NCBI GenBank assembly: GCA_030844895.1
Contig: CM061229.1
Location: 121,037,682-121,101,681, forward strand
Length of the DNA: 64,000 nt
Reading direction: 5' to 3'
From: Ambrosia x helenae
Lineage: Eukaryota; Streptophyta; Magnoliopsida; Asterales; Asteraceae
Shown here: positions 44,996 through 58,080 of the stretch, one piece after another
How the letters are laid out: each line of letters opens with the position of its first letter
Position numbering within the stretch: the stretch's first letter is position 1
Notes under the pieces: model-generated
Told to the model about the DNA's origin: nothing
The model's database searches: none
The model's input: only the letters and a program-made list of their open reading frames with translations
Translations under genes and position numbers: made by a program

Positions 44996-45850
44996 TAGGG
45001 CTGAGCAATTCACGGTTCGGAACCGCTAGAACCGAGGTACCGAAGCCAAACCGCTAGATCCGAGCTGTATTCTTGTATTTATGGTCCAGTTCCGGTTCTT
45101 AAATTTTGGTCAAAACGGTTTCCGGTTCGGTTCGGTTCGGTTCAAAACCGCGGTTCTATTTAAAGAACCGCTAGAACCGGATTAGGTTAAAACTTTAAAT
45201 ATTATATTTAAAACCCTATTAATTTAGTGAGTTTTTCCAAGTAGTTTGTAGGCCGACTATCCACATTTTCAATTCCCAAGTTTAATCTTTATAAAGAATA
45301 TTGTTCGAGTCATGTTAAGTATATAATATCTAACAAACTTGTTGAGATACGAGTTCCATTCGAATTATGTACCTTCTATAAAAACATATAGAGTACAATA
45401 AAGGAATGAAAATAGCTTAAACTAAGAATCAACGCTTACAAATTCATTTATAAGGTGTACAGGTTAGCCTATAATGTGTATCGGACAATGATGTAGTATA
45501 ACATGTGACATTAGGAATGCATGACACATATCATTCGTAGAGTTAAAATTACAATCATTACATATATGCGTTTGGTACCGTGACTTCTAAAAATATATCA
45601 TAGGTTCGTAATATGACTAGAACACCACACTTTAGTTTACTAAAGTTGCCTTTGATTTAATTGTTAGTTTTAGGATTTAATTGACAACCGGTTCCGACAA
45701 GAACCGTTTACACGAGAACCGTTTTACCCGGTTCCGAACCGAACCGGTAGGTTTTTATGTGGTCCAGTTCTTATATTTATCACTAAACGGCTCCAGTTCG
45801 ATTCTGGTTCAAGTCGGTTCGGTCCGGTTCTAGACCGTTGCACACCCCTA
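44996..45850. mobile_element. hAT-type non-autonomous element (855 bp)
   Basis: A perfect 8-bp duplication gttttgct (44988-44995 and 45851-45858). Ends TAGGGCTGAGCAA (left) and TAGGGGTGTGCAA (reverse complement of right), 11 of 13. The subterminal parts are rich in ggttcggttc/gaaccgctag units on both strands around an AT-rich middle. Confidence 0.9.
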
Positions 45851-45865
45851 GTTTTGCTTGTTTAC

Positions 45866-46134
45866 TTTTTTGAGCGTATAACTAAGTAGAAGCCGGGTAC
45901 TCCGTACGCGGCTCCCAATGGCCATGTGGAGCCCTAGCCGGCCTAACTTGGACGGACGGAGCCCCTAGCCATCCAGTCACTAATTCCGGGGAAAGCCCAA
46001 CCATCCACCCGCCCGAAGGCACGACAATGGAATAATCGGTAAAACCCGATGCTCTAAAAAATCGAACCCATGACCTTTCAGCCATGGGTCTTCTATCATT
46101 GAGCCTCATACCACTCCACCATAAGGTAGCTGGT
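45866..46134 (-). mobile_element. tRNA-derived SINE, family E
   Basis: An 8-bp duplication ttgtttac (45858-45865 and 46135-46142), a T-run tail at left, a B-box-like gggttcgatttt (rc near 46058-46070) and an A-box-like tggtatgaggctc (rc near 46105-46117). The middle contains cacccgcccgaaggcacga, the same core as family A. Confidence 0.85.
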
Positions 46135-46137
46135 TTG

Positions 46138-46591
46138 TTTACTGCTTGCTGGATTTACCTTTGATTATATGTGCTTCTTGTGCTTTTAGTCTTAGGCTAT
46201 TTGCTATCCATTAGTAACTCTAACGTGGTTTGCAATTTTAGCGTATGCCACATACTCGATCACAAGGACCAATATGCCCATGATTTAACGTTGGTATTTA
46301 ATAGAGTTTGCAAATTGGATGAATTTAGCACTATATTTCTAACCTTAGTGGCTTAGGTGTCAAAAATTCATATTTCGGATGTATATAGCAATATTGACCA
46401 AACCTCAGGGACAAATTTGGATTTTGCTTGTTTACTGCTTGTTGGATTTACCTTTGATTACCTGTGCTACTTGTGCTTTTAGTCTTAGGCTATTTACTAT
46501 CCATTAGTAACTCCAGCGTGGTTTGCACTTTTAGTGTATGCCACATACTCGCACACAAGGACCAATATGTCCCTGATTTAACGTTGGTATT
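46138..46591. repeat. Tandem duplication, period 293 bp, second unit split by the solo LTR
   Basis: tttactgcttgctggattta (46138) recurs as tttactgcttgttggattta (46431) and the units stay parallel. The second unit continues at 47490-47630 (tttctaaccttagtatatca... against tttctaaccttagtggctta...). Confidence 0.9.
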
Positions 46592-47489
46592 TGAATGGGT
46601 ATGGTACTAATTATGGCACGCAGGCGCACCTTACCCCACAACATAGCTTATAAATACACACGCGGAGAGTTTACCATTCGAAATGATAACTCCAAGATCA
46701 TAACACACCTTCGCGGAATCCAACCTTTATGAGTTATCATATAAGAAGTACAACCTGTCCGCGTAAAACTATGCGCCAGTCCTGGCGATGGTCACCCGCG
46801 GAAGGTGATAGTTGGCTGCGCCAGGGTGCAACTTCCCTTAAAACCCCCACTTGCTGCACTACCTCCCATGTGTTAGAGGTCACCTCAGCCAGTCTTCTAG
46901 ATGAAGCTAGCAGCCTGACACCCTCTGGCAGCAACAAGAAAAGGATGTCCTTGCAGTCAACCACAAGGCGCCACGTGTACCAGTGGCAGGGCATCGCCCT
47001 TGACAACCAACGACAGCGCGCCACGTGGGGAAATGGCAGGATGCCATTTGTCTACAGTTTGCTTTATGCAAACCCTCGGTCCAAACCCAACTGGATGGGC
47101 TTTTCAAAGGCAGGCCCAACTTTCGGGCCCAAGCCCATTACGCCTGTTGTGGGCCGCACCACCTGGCCCACACATCCTCTATAAAAGGAAGACTCCTCTA
47201 TCTTTTTAGAGGTCGATCAATTCACGAATCAAACACACACTTGTATCCCTTACTTGTATCTCTTTCTTTACACTTGTAATATCTCAAGTAATAAAGATCC
47301 TACTTTTACAGTGGACGTAGGTCAACAAGACAGAACCACTTATATCTTGTGTTTGTATACCTTCTCTTCATCATCTCCTTATCTTACGGGCCACGGTCTA
47401 GCTTCGGTGTGAGCAAAGGATTATATCCTGTAGTGAACACGAGTAGCGACCCCCCGGCTATACCCTAAGTTATACTTGTTGTTTCTTCA
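46592..47489 (+). mobile_element. Solo LTR (898 bp), gypsy-like
   Basis: TGAATGGGTA...GTTTCTTCA has TG/CA ends and a 5-bp duplication GTATT (46587-46591 and 47490-47494). A TATA box (ctctataaaagg near 47178) and a downstream aataaag signal (about 47290) mark promoter and polyadenylation in LTR order. The solo state implies recombination between two LTRs. Open frames within it are shadows. Confidence 0.9.
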
Positions 47490-47984
47490 GTATTTAACAA
47501 AGTTTACAAAATTGATGGATTTAAATTTCTAACCTTAGTATATCAGGTGTCAAAAATTCATATTTTGAATGAATATAGCATCATTTAAAAAACTTTAGTG
47601 ACAAATTTGACCATTTACTCTAAGATAAAAATAACAAAAAACTTTATTGAAAAATATTAAATTTGATCTATTAATATTTTCATGAACTTTCTAACCAGAA
47701 TATTAAAAATATGATTTTGACGTCACAAGGTTTACAAAATGGGCGAACATTTTTTTTCCAACCAAAAACATACGAAAAGTAAAGTTTCCTTTTCAAATCA
47801 AATCAAAGACCAATTCTTTTGCGCGTATAATATTTGTAATTTCCCCCAAAAAAAAAAAAAAAAAATTGTTTCCAAAAATCATTCTTTTTTTCCAATTTCC
47901 AAAAAAAGTGATAAGATGCTATGAATTTTGTGTACACTGGATCCTAACATCTTCCTTTGAGTCATCTTTCAGATACCTCCAGTG

Positions 47985-47995
47985 TTTATATACTC
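47985..47995 (+). promoter_or_regulatory. Candidate TATA box of the ARG1-type gene
   Basis: gtttatatact lies about 95 bp upstream of the ATG at 48082. Confidence 0.5.
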
Positions 47996-48081
47996 CTTCA
48001 ATTCAACTTTCTTTTATTATTATTATTTTCTTGATTCAATAAAGTTTCAATTTTTATAAAAAAAAAGAAGATTGATAGGAG

Positions 48082-51000
48082 ATGGGAGGTTCCAAGATTG
48101 AGGGTGGAACCTCTTCTTCTTCTTCTTTAGCTGCTAATGTTCCAGTTGTTAATCGTAGAGATCCATATGAAGTGTTGAATGTGTCTAAAGATTCTTCTGA
48201 TCAGGAGATTAAATCTGCTTACAGAAAGCTTGCCCTCAAGTTTGTTTCATACCCTTTTTTTATAATAATTCTTGTACAAGATTTGATTTTGTTTTTGGTA
48301 TTGACTTTGTATAGTTAAGTTATTCTGTTACATTGAATTTAGTTTTTTATTTTTTTAATTATAAGATTTGAATAATATTAATTGGGTTAGGTTGCTTGCT
48401 AAATTAGGTTTTATAATATGGAGTTGTAATTATGTTGGATATTCCAGTTAGCAGCTAATTAGGCAATGAAGAGGAAAACCTGTAAGCCATTAGTTGCGCA
48501 GGTTCGAATCTGAGCTGATCCGGTTTTCATCCGGCTGTTATTCCAACGAGGAAACACATGTGGAGGCAGTACGGTTTCCGGGCGAACGCCGTAGTCCCCA
48601 CTGTACCAGCGTGGACCCGGTTCAGACAACATAGTCTGGACGCGTGGGTGATTAGGGCCTGCCAAGAGGCGGATGTGATGATCTCTGCCACACAGTTAAG
48701 AAAGTCACCGTTAAAAAAAAAAGTTAAACCAAGATTGGGTTAATTCATTATGTAAATGAGTAAATCTATGTTCATTTGGTGCTGGCTTGATGCACTATTC
48801 ATTTTGTTAGGGATCATAAATGTTTTTTTTTTTTTTTTTTTGATAATTATGCCATTTGTTCTGCTTGAATTTACTTAATATTTTCTAGTAATTGACAGTG
48901 TGATTGTGCTAACTGATTAGCTGATTTAGGTTATTTAATGTCACTTGCATCATTTAAAACAAGCATATAAACACCAAGAAGTTAAAGTTTATAGATTTTG
49001 TAACCGTTATTTATAGGTATCATCCCGACAAGAATGCTAGTAACCCTGAAGCATCTGAACTATTTAAGGAGGTTGCTTTTTCTTATAACATTTTATCTGA
49101 TCCAGAGAAGAGAAGGCAATATGATAACGCAGGGTTTGAGGTAGTTATCTGCGATGTTAGTCATGTGTTGAAGGTAGCAAAATGGGCTGTTTGAGCGTGT
49201 TGGGTAAATGGGTCAAAGCAGGTTCGAGTTGAAACAAGTAATTCTTTGTGCTGGTCAAAACGGGCAGGGTTGACCCACAAACATTTTCTTGTCTATTATT
49301 AAAAAGAATACTACTTTTTTTAATATATTAATGTAGCTATTTGTAGACGACTTTTGACTCATTTGACCCGTTTCATTTTTAACTCAAAATTTTGATCTGG
49401 CTTTTTTGGAATGGCCATGACTCAGTTCAGCCCATTTTATAAGTAAACGGTTCAAAATTGTCACGCCTAAGTGTACATGTATGTTTAACATTCATGATAC
49501 CGTCCTTTGTATAATTGTATTTACACTTCATGTATTTTGAATTCACTAGGCTATTGACGCTGAAGGCGCAGACATGGAAATTGATCTCTCTAACCTTGGA
49601 ACAGTGAATACAATGTTTGCCGCATTATTCAGGTAATTTTTATTTAAATTTGTTCATACATTAGATTCATCTCGACTCATATCTTCATTTATTCTATTTA
49701 CTACTTCCTATTAAAGTAAGCTTGGAGTTCCTATTAAGACAACTATTTCAGCCAATGTTCTTGAAGAAGCTTTGAGTGGAACCATTACGGTCAAATCCCT
49801 TCCGTTAGGTTCATCAATTAGTGGAAAGGTGCAAATAACTCCTAAGCGTGTTTTATTATATTATTTTAGAGGTGGCAATATTGGACAATTAGTTGCAAGT
49901 TCATATTTTTGGACAAAACGCATTTTAATCTTGTACGCAGCCTAGTGTTCAGCCCGCCCAGTTTGCCACCTCGACATTATTTATTTGGCTATTCGCTTGG
50001 ATTCATTGAGTTTAATTGCAGGTAGACAAACAATCTGCTCACTTTTTTGATGTAACTGTATCCGAGGAACAAGCTAAAGCAGGGATCGTAGTAAGAGTTA
50101 CTTCAGCCGCCCAAAGCAAATTTAAGGTGCGCAACATTTGTTAATGAAAAAGTGACTAAATATAAAAGTTCTCTTTCTAAATGCATAAACGTCGCAATCT
50201 TGCTAATCTTTATGTGTATCTAATATTGCAGCTTCTTTATTTTGAGAAAGACATTGGCGGGAGTTATAATCTGGCGTTACAGGTATACCATCTTTTCTAG
50301 GTATCTTTTTCAAATCATTTTATATCATTATTATTGTTATAATAGAAATACATATTTTACGTTTTTATACGATAACTAAATATTTGTTACAGGAAGACAG
50401 TGAGAAGACAGGAAAGGTGACATCAGCAGGGATGTATTTCTTGCATTTTCAAGTATATAGATTGGATTCAAGTGTTAATGCGGTATGCGTCTACCATATT
50501 AGTTCCATATCATAAAAATGTGACATTTAACTTCTCATCAAGTGTTTAGACTCCGGTATTACACTATTCAAGGGTATTGGTCAACGGTCAAACGTATTCT
50601 CAAGTTTTAGACATTTGTTGACGACAATGGGTTGTAATTTTGGGCAGTTAGAAATGGCAAAGGATCCGGAGGCTGCTTTCTTTAAAAGGTTGGAAGGTCT
50701 CCAGCCATGCGAGGTCATGGAGTTAAAAGCCGGGACCCACACATTTGCCGTTTATGGTTTGAAATTCTCTGTTATTACTTATTACGCTTTTATACTTTTA
50801 TTACACTACGATGATATTTTACGCATAATATCCTTTTTATATCTTATAGGTGATAATTTTTTCAAGACTGCGTCCTATACCATAGAAGCTCTTTGTGCTG
50901 CGACATATGAGAGTTCTACACATAAACTCAAAGATGTAGAACAGCAGATTTTAAGAAAACGAACAGACTTACGCCAATTTGAAACTGATTATAGAAAGGT

Positions 51001-51719
51001 TAGTTTTATCTCATAATATTAAGTAAAATATTGTATTTTCTTTTTACCATTTATCTTCATTTTTATTATTTTTTTTTTGAACGGCTAATTGGAATCACTC
51101 ACGGACCACTGGAGTGTCATCGTGACACCTGTGTCACGATGTATGTTTCTTATTATATCTTTTGCAGGCTTTGGCACGATTTATCTTCATTTTTATCTTT
51201 CATTTTTATTTTTTTTACCATTTATCTTCATTTTTATTTTTACCATATGGATTATATATTTGTATGTTTCTTATTATATCTTTTGCAGGCTTTGGCACGA
51301 TTCCAAGAAGTGACCAATAGATACACCCAGGAAAAACAGAGTGTAAGTATTTCATCTATGCCGAAATTTTTAGGCAGCCTTTGACTTTTAAGAGTCAAAT
51401 GATGTACCAGTTTCGTTTTTCTATCATTCTTTGACTATGTACATTTTATATTTTAGTTATCCTAAGTTCCTAACCTCTTATTTTGGGAACGAATTGGCTT
51501 AAAAATTCAAAATTACAGGTGGACGAGCTTCTAAAACAACGAGAAAACATCCAATCGGCTTTCACGTCTAATAAGTTGGTGGTTGGGAGAAAAATAAGTG
51601 ATGGAGGTACTAATAGTCGTGTAGGCAGCAGTCCACGTGAAGAAGACGGGAAGAATAAGTCTGCGAAGAAGAGATGGTTCAATCTTAGCCTCAAATTTGC
51701 TGCTGATAAAAAAGTATAA
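48082..51719 (+). CDS. ARG1: ARG1/ARL-type DnaJ (J-domain) protein
   Basis: Eleven exons: join(48082..48239,49017..49140,49550..49632,49717..49828,50022..50126,50232..50282,50393..50482,50648..50756,50850..50998,51289..51342,51519..51719), 411 aa, every junction in frame. The J-domain (about 26-95, RRDPYEVLNVSK) has HPD at 55-57, which stimulates Hsp70 ATPase. The middle (DLSNLGTVNTMFAALF, GVPIKTTISANVLEEALSG) is characteristic of ARG1/ARL proteins. Residues about 300-360 form a coiled coil (ILRKRTDLRQFETDYRKALA). The C-terminus is basic and Lys-rich. In Arabidopsis, ARG1 and ARL2 act in statocytes early in gravitropism, on endomembranes and with the cytoskeleton. Whether this is ARG1, ARL1 or ARL2 is undecided. 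Intron 1 holds a SINE, and intron 9 a partial duplication. Confidence 0.95.
48451..48722 (+). mobile_element. tRNA-derived SINE, family B, in intron 1 of the ARG1-type gene
   Basis: An A-box-like ttaggcaatgaagag and B-box-like ggttcgaatctga at the head and an A-run tail (48713-48722). Same orientation as the gene. Two other copies occur here: a fragment at 19385 and the hAT-split copy at 35141-36362. The target duplication was not resolved. Confidence 0.85.
51074..51301 (+). repeat. Duplicated splice-acceptor segment and SINE-like scrap in ARG1 intron 9
   Basis: gtatgtttcttattatatct plus ttttgcaggctttggcacga occurs at about 51141-51180 and again at 51263-51300. The second is the genuine exon 10 acceptor (followed by ttccaagaag), while the first runs into intron sequence. 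Before the first copy stands a T-run with gaacggctaattgg, resembling a SINE 3' end. Confidence 0.88.
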
Positions 51720-52059
51720 TAATATATATAAAAAAAGTTCATGTTCTTGCTTTTGGGTAAATTTTTCTTGCTATTTTGGTTCATAAAGGTGTGTTTATAA
51801 TGTCTTCATTCTCGTTATGTATCTTCATTTGATGTTTTATATGTTTTGTTGTACAACGGTTTTCAATTTTCATTGATTGATATTTGATAGTTCATTTGAG
51901 AAAAAAATAAAAAATAAAAAAAATTGGTGGGCCTCAATCACAATTTGGGCCATCTCAATAACTTATTAGTATTATTTTTGTTGCTATTTATTTAGTGCCA
52001 GAGCCCAGTCTAGAATCATAAATTCATAAGGTACACATAGCGTATTCATTTCAATACAA

Positions 52060-52490
52060 AAACCTGTACCCAGAACTGGACCTGGCCCATACCCAATTAT
52101 ACCCGAAACTGGGGTTTTCTCATACCCGAACCGGGTATTTCCAATACTCGATATCTATGTTTTTAGGTTTTTAAATATTTTTTTTATCTTTATAATATTT
52201 TTACTTTCTAATATAAATGCACCATGATATTTCTTTAAATTTAATATATATGATTTTGAAGTTTTATGCAAGAAATGGACTCGAAACAAAAACGAAATGG
52301 GAAGCCTCTTAAAAAAACAAGATCTATTCCCGAAAATAGGGTGTTAAAAATACCCAGATATACCCTAACCAGTACCGATGACTATCGGGTATGGATTTTC
52401 AAGTCAATACCAGTACCCAAGCACAACCCATGTATGGTTTATACCCAATTTCTACCTGAGTCCATACCTAAAACCAGGTATTAAAATCTT
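52060..52490. repeat. Inverted tacccga-rich MITE-like repeat
   Basis: Left: tacccagaactgg... with repeated catacccgaa. Right, read on the minus strand: aatacctggttttaggtatg. Similar motifs on opposite strands flank an AT-rich core. Termini not defined. Confidence 0.4.
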
Positions 52491-55400
52491 TGGTTTTATG
52501 CACCTCTGCTTTAAGCTATATAAAAAATATTAATGCTTTAAATTGATATTTTATAATTTGAGTAGTACTAAAGATCATTATATAAATTATGGGCGGAGGT
52601 CCGAGGGTTCCCCCTCCCCCTCTGTTTTTTTTTCTCATTCGTGTAAATTTACGTGTTTTTGTCTGAAAATTTTATACATGTGGACTCTGATCCCTTCCAT
52701 TTTAAGGGTTCCATGACTTTGCCCTACGCTCCCTTCTACCCACCCTCCGGAAAATATTCTCAAGCTTGGTTGTTGATATATATTATATAAGCAATATAAT
52801 AATAAGAGCGGGAATTTCAAGAGAATATGATAATAAGAGTAGTAATAGTAGTAACAATTGACCATAATATCAAGCTTCAATATGTATATGTGAAATTGTA
52901 AATATGTTATGTTATTATAATATACATAAATCATATACTTATTATTATTGACTAGTAGGAATGCCCGCACGTTACGGCGGTTGCATTTGTTTTGCCTCTC
53001 ATGCATCGTGTCTGTTGGTTATTCGTTATGATGAAGTAGAAAACAACGATGTATAAAATACATGTTATTAAAAACTGAACTCTATTCCTAGAAGCTTATA
53101 GTAGCAGAGAAAACAAAAAACCATCGAGGAAGATGATGACGTTGTTCATGAAGTATCTCTACCATATTTGCTTGTATAAACGTCAAACCTACATATATCG
53201 CTCACTTTAATGAGTTGAAACGTGTCATGGGTTGGGTGTGTTGGCAAACTTCAAGCCTACATATTCATTTGTGTGCAGAAGTATCACATCATACCATCCT
53301 GCAACCACATAAATTTAAAAAGAATATATAAATACATAATATATGATGTAATTTATTTACTATAAACATCGAAAGATATGTTAGTTATATATGTGAAGAG
53401 TCAACACATTATTTATATACCAAATACATGACCACTACTTATAAAACTATAACATTGATACAAACATAATAAAGACATGGAGGTTATGAATGTAAAGAGT
53501 CACCACATTATTGTTAATTTATTCATCAATTTTATAATTATGTTTAAATTAATTCTTCAACAATTTAATATTTAGGTAGAAAGACAATTTTACCCTAAAT
53601 GACTTCAATAAGCATTGTACTATAAGCAATAAAGGTTGTATTTACTTAAATTTTGCGGGTATCCTTAACTGATGCTTTATAATATAGTATAGAAGATAAA
53701 GATTCGGGTTGATTCATTAGCGTGAGCGTGAATTTATGGCTTTTCGATTTCTTATTTCTTAACAAAAATAACATAAGTAATTAACACATAGTTAAGTTTT
53801 TGTTTTCTCTTTATGCTAGTGTTTAATTTATTTTATTAATTAGAATTAGAACTTAAACAATATACAATTGCCGAAAGCAAAATAATATTGTGAACCACAC
53901 TTCATACAACGTTTAACAAGAACATTAAATAGATTAACAAATACCTTAAAAGTCTTAGAACAAATATAGTTTACGTATAAAGTTATATTTGAGCATGCAT
54001 ATATAGATTTATAGAGTTAACTATTTCATGGCGTTCAAGGAGACCGTGTTGATTGAAATTGAGGAAAGTCTCCATACCCTTCTCCAACCATCAGGGCCGT
54101 CCCCGAAAATGTAAAAAAAAAAAATTAGGCCCTCGACGACATAAAAAACACAAGCCCTACCCATATAAACTCCCCAATCACATAATTTTTGTTTCAAACT
54201 ATCTTCTGCCATAAATACTACAAACAATGTATTTGTCGTGTTTCATGATGTTTTTTTTTTTTACTTTTTAAATTGAAAAGAAATTACATTTAAATTTTAG
54301 TATCTCGACGCCAGCGGGCAGGGGTTCGTTTTTAGTATGCTAGGGTTTGCCGTTCAGAAAGGGGTGGCGGCGGAGTTTGTTGCCCGCCTACCCGCTATTT
54401 TGATGTAATTTTTCACGATTATGTGTTAATAAAAAATAGTTGGTTCAATGCTTGCCCAACATTTACATTTATAACCATATATTGACATTTATTTGATAAC
54501 TTTAAAATTAATTTGATATAAAACTTTATGAAATCGTATTGCATATTATTTTATCTACCATATTTTAGACTGTAAGAAGGGTTCTTTTTTTGAAAGTCAA
54601 TATATACGGACAACAACAAATTTGTAGTATTTATTTTATGAATTTGTATTGTATATAAAACTCTATGAAATTGTAGTATTTATTTTTGTCGTTAAAAAAA
54701 ACTCTATGAAATTATATTGTATATTATTTTATCTACCACATTATATACATACAAAAAACTGAAAAAGTGACAAAGAAAAGTAGAATATTTTAATTTTTTA
54801 AAGAAAATCTTATTACCCCACTCTTCCTCCCTCTCTCTCTATCACTGGCCAAAACCCCAACACAACCCCATCATCACCATACAACAACACCACGACAGAA
54901 GTACTGAACCACCACCAAACCGTCGCGGTCTCCATCTCCGTCCGTATTCTCCTGCACGCCACCACAAAACAACCACCTTATTCATCAGACGCCTTTGTTT
55001 CTCTCTCAACCATGGTCAAAACTTTTCACTGTTTTGACGGATTCTGGTGGGTCACCGGAGAAAGCACATGCTCACCCTACTCTTATAGTAAATCCGCCAC
55101 CGGTACGGGCCCTAAAATGTTTTTGGCCCTCAGCGATCGACCACCCTGCCCATGCCCCCAGCCGGCCCTGCCAACCATCCTCTCCATCATCTGTCCTTCA
55201 TGTCCATTTGTTCCCTGCAACATCAGTTTTCATCCCATGCAGTAAGTGGAAGTAATATTTATACTATATTAGAAACGTATTAGCAAATCTAGAATGTTAT
55301 ATTTATAATTTTGTCCGTTTTATTTAGTTATAAATATATATGATTCAAGATACACAACTTCTTAACAAGGATAGTTAGAAAAGCCATCTGTCACCTTCAT

Positions 55401-57140
55401 AGGGGCCATATCATCCAATTCAGTAGAATTGAAGTCAATAGGTCATAGAACATGCTGGCTTCTGAAAGCTTCATGGAGAGAAACTAAAAATGCACAAAGA
55501 AGAGAAAAACTGTACTAATTAATTTTGAAAAGTATTTTCTCATCAATAATTCTGAATATTGTTTGTTTATTGTTTTAATTGTTAGTTGCACAATTAAATT
55601 ACCTCAATTTGAGTCTGCAACGATCCAACATAGTTGATTATTACATCCAACATCACTGACATTCTCATTGTCTATAGCAAATAACTAAATTTAAATGGAG
55701 CAAAACAATGATATATTATGAAGATAAATTTTTGTAATTGTCAAAGAACATATGAACAAGTAGAAAAAAATGTATATATGTATATAAAGATTAACTCATA
55801 TCTTTATACATTGTAGCATCCGGGAACCATATCTTGCAAACGTCTTAACTTCTCATTGATTTTTTTCTCTTCTCATCTATTGAAGACATAATTTTTTTTA
55901 GACAAAACAATGTTTCAAAGCATGAAATTAGCTCTAAGATTTTGTTTGAGGTTATACAAGAAATTGATTATAATGAAGTATATATAATAATATAGATGAG
56001 GGGTTGAAAGGTCTCACATTTAAGATGTATCATAGGTTAGGTTGTATTTTGTGTTTTAAAAGTTGGACATAAGGGCATAATTGGGATAAGATTTTAGGAC
56101 GTGAGGTATTGGATTATGTTAAATTTACTAATCTACCCTTCTAAGTATCTTAATTGTCACAACTATGCTGATAATACCCTTAATTTTTTTGCTTAAATAT
56201 GTTGTAAATGTTGCTGGTTAAGCTGTATAGAAATGCAAATTACCATGTTATACATCACTCTCACTTAATAAGATAATATAGAAATATAGATTATGTAATT
56301 ATGCATGTGTGTAATTATAACATGGTTTTCGTATTTATTAGTATAAGTTGCATAACTATAAACAATTTACTTTTCATTTCCCAATTTATCATATACTTAA
56401 CCCATATAATACAAAGATTCTAACCTAGTTTAATATATACTTAACCCATCAACACATATTTTTTCGAAAAAAAAATACCACATATTATTTAAAAAAAGTT
56501 GTTTATCACGTTAAAGGTTATTGACATGTGCATTTTAATGTGGATGAGAATGATAAAAGATTGAATTGGATATTTTAGGATTGTTATTATTTCATTGTAT
56601 TGCAATCAATGTCATTTTTAGCATACTGGGTAAAGAGGTAAAATCATGAAAATGAAAAAATTATTAAAAAGTTTACAAGAATAAGCATTTGACTTTGTGT
56701 AATTGACTATTTTATATTATAAGATTGTAATTATTTCATTGTATATAAGATTCAACCCCATTTTTTTACTAGCCTAGGCTCAATAATATGTTGGGTTTAA
56801 GTTTGTGTAATTATTTTATTAAATGTATTGGGGTTGTTTTTTCATAGCTTGTTTAATTAATTTGTTAATTGTCATGGGCTTGGCTGTTAACAATTTGTTT
56901 TGATTAATTTGTTTGTTATTAGGCTTGGAAATCTATATCGACATCTACTTTTATAGTATTCTATATATGTAAAATAGGTGTCACTATCCTCTTGCGTATT
57001 TTCTTTCGATTGTTATACAAAGTTCAATAAACGTACCGATAGTATAACGAACTCAACCGATACTGACCGATTGTCCACCGCATTATGATACAAATAAGGA
57101 GGACAAAAAGGTAATTTTACATAATTTCAAGAGTTTGACT
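52491..57140. other. AT-rich intergenic region, no supportable gene
   Basis: No frame resembles a known protein. Noted scraps are gggccgtccccgaaaatg near 54090, a pyrimidine-rich leader-like stretch at 54820-55010 followed by a 77-aa frame (55012-55245) without a recognisable domain, and a ggcggaggtccgag... fragment near 52590 whose tail motif gtaaatttacacgtttttgt recurs near 58137. Confidence 0.55.
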
Positions 57141-57145
57141 AATTA

Positions 57146-57443
57146 GAGCATTCACATTGGTTCTCCGTATATTTGTGAGTGGAATCTTCATATTTTGATA
57201 ATTGGTTGTGAGTGCTTTTGAGTGAAGGAGAGATAAAATGTTACTATTTATCTCTATATTTGGCATGACATTGTTCATTTTCTATAATTTTTTAATACTT
57301 TTTGAAAATGGTTATGAGTGGAGGAAGGAGAAAAGATAATGTAAAAATATAAAAGGCATTATTTAACTGAAAATGAGAGAGACAATATAGTGATTTTCAA
57401 TATAATTATAGAGATGGAGATGAAGATACTACTCTGAATGCTC
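57146..57443. mobile_element. Tourist-like MITE (298 bp)
   Basis: Inverted ends GAGCATTCA...TGAATGCTC with TTA on both sides (57143-57145 and 57444-57446). Size, AT-richness and the TTA duplication fit PIF/Harbinger-derived Tourist MITEs. Confidence 0.85.
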
Positions 57444-57465
57444 TTACAGCTTTAAAACATAAGGT

Positions 57466-58080
57466 AAAATCTTTTAAAACATATTGTTGACATTTAAACC
57501 AGTTTCCCCTTACAATTTTTAAACAACCATAACTATTTTATATGTTAACATTTAAGTAAAAACATCATACAAACGAGCATTCATTCTTTTTAAGTTAAGT
57601 ATAATATTGCTATACTTTTGTTTTTATGATTTTAAAAAACTAATAAATTACGTGATTAACAGTGTTTGTGTTCTCCACCGCATCACGTGGGCACCCTTCT
57701 AAAAATTGGGCAAACCTCTTTCAAAATTTTCTATGCTAATTATTTGTCAAAAAGGCAAAACATATTATTCTTTTTAAAACATATGGTACAATCATTTAAA
57801 ACATATTGTTGACATTTAAACTAGTTTTCCTTTACAATTTTAAACGACCATAACTATTTTGTACGTAACATTTAAGTAAAAACACCATAAAAACGAGAAT
57901 TTTATTCTTTTTAAATGAAGTATGATATTGCTATACTTTTGTTTTTTTTGATTTTAAAATACTAATAAATTATGTGATTAAGAGTGTCTATGTTCTTCGT
58001 CGCATCGCTTTGGCACCCTTTTAGAAATTGGGCAAGCCTCTTTCAAAATTTTCGTTGGTATTTATCTATCAAAAAGGCAA
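57466..58080. repeat. Diverged tandem duplication, period about 310 bp
   Basis: catattgttgacatttaaac, ttacaattttaaac..ccataa, gatattgctatacttttgtt and attgggcaa.cctctttcaa occur in the same order in 57478-57760 and 57788-58080. Confidence 0.88.

Noticed and set aside
46729..47279. Overlapping frames of 69-151 aa
   Set aside because: They lie inside the solo LTR, on both strands, with no domain.
55012..55245. 77-aa plus-strand frame after a leader-like pyrimidine-rich stretch
   Set aside because: Cys/Pro-rich with no domain. The overlapping frame is just as long, and no splice continuation was found.
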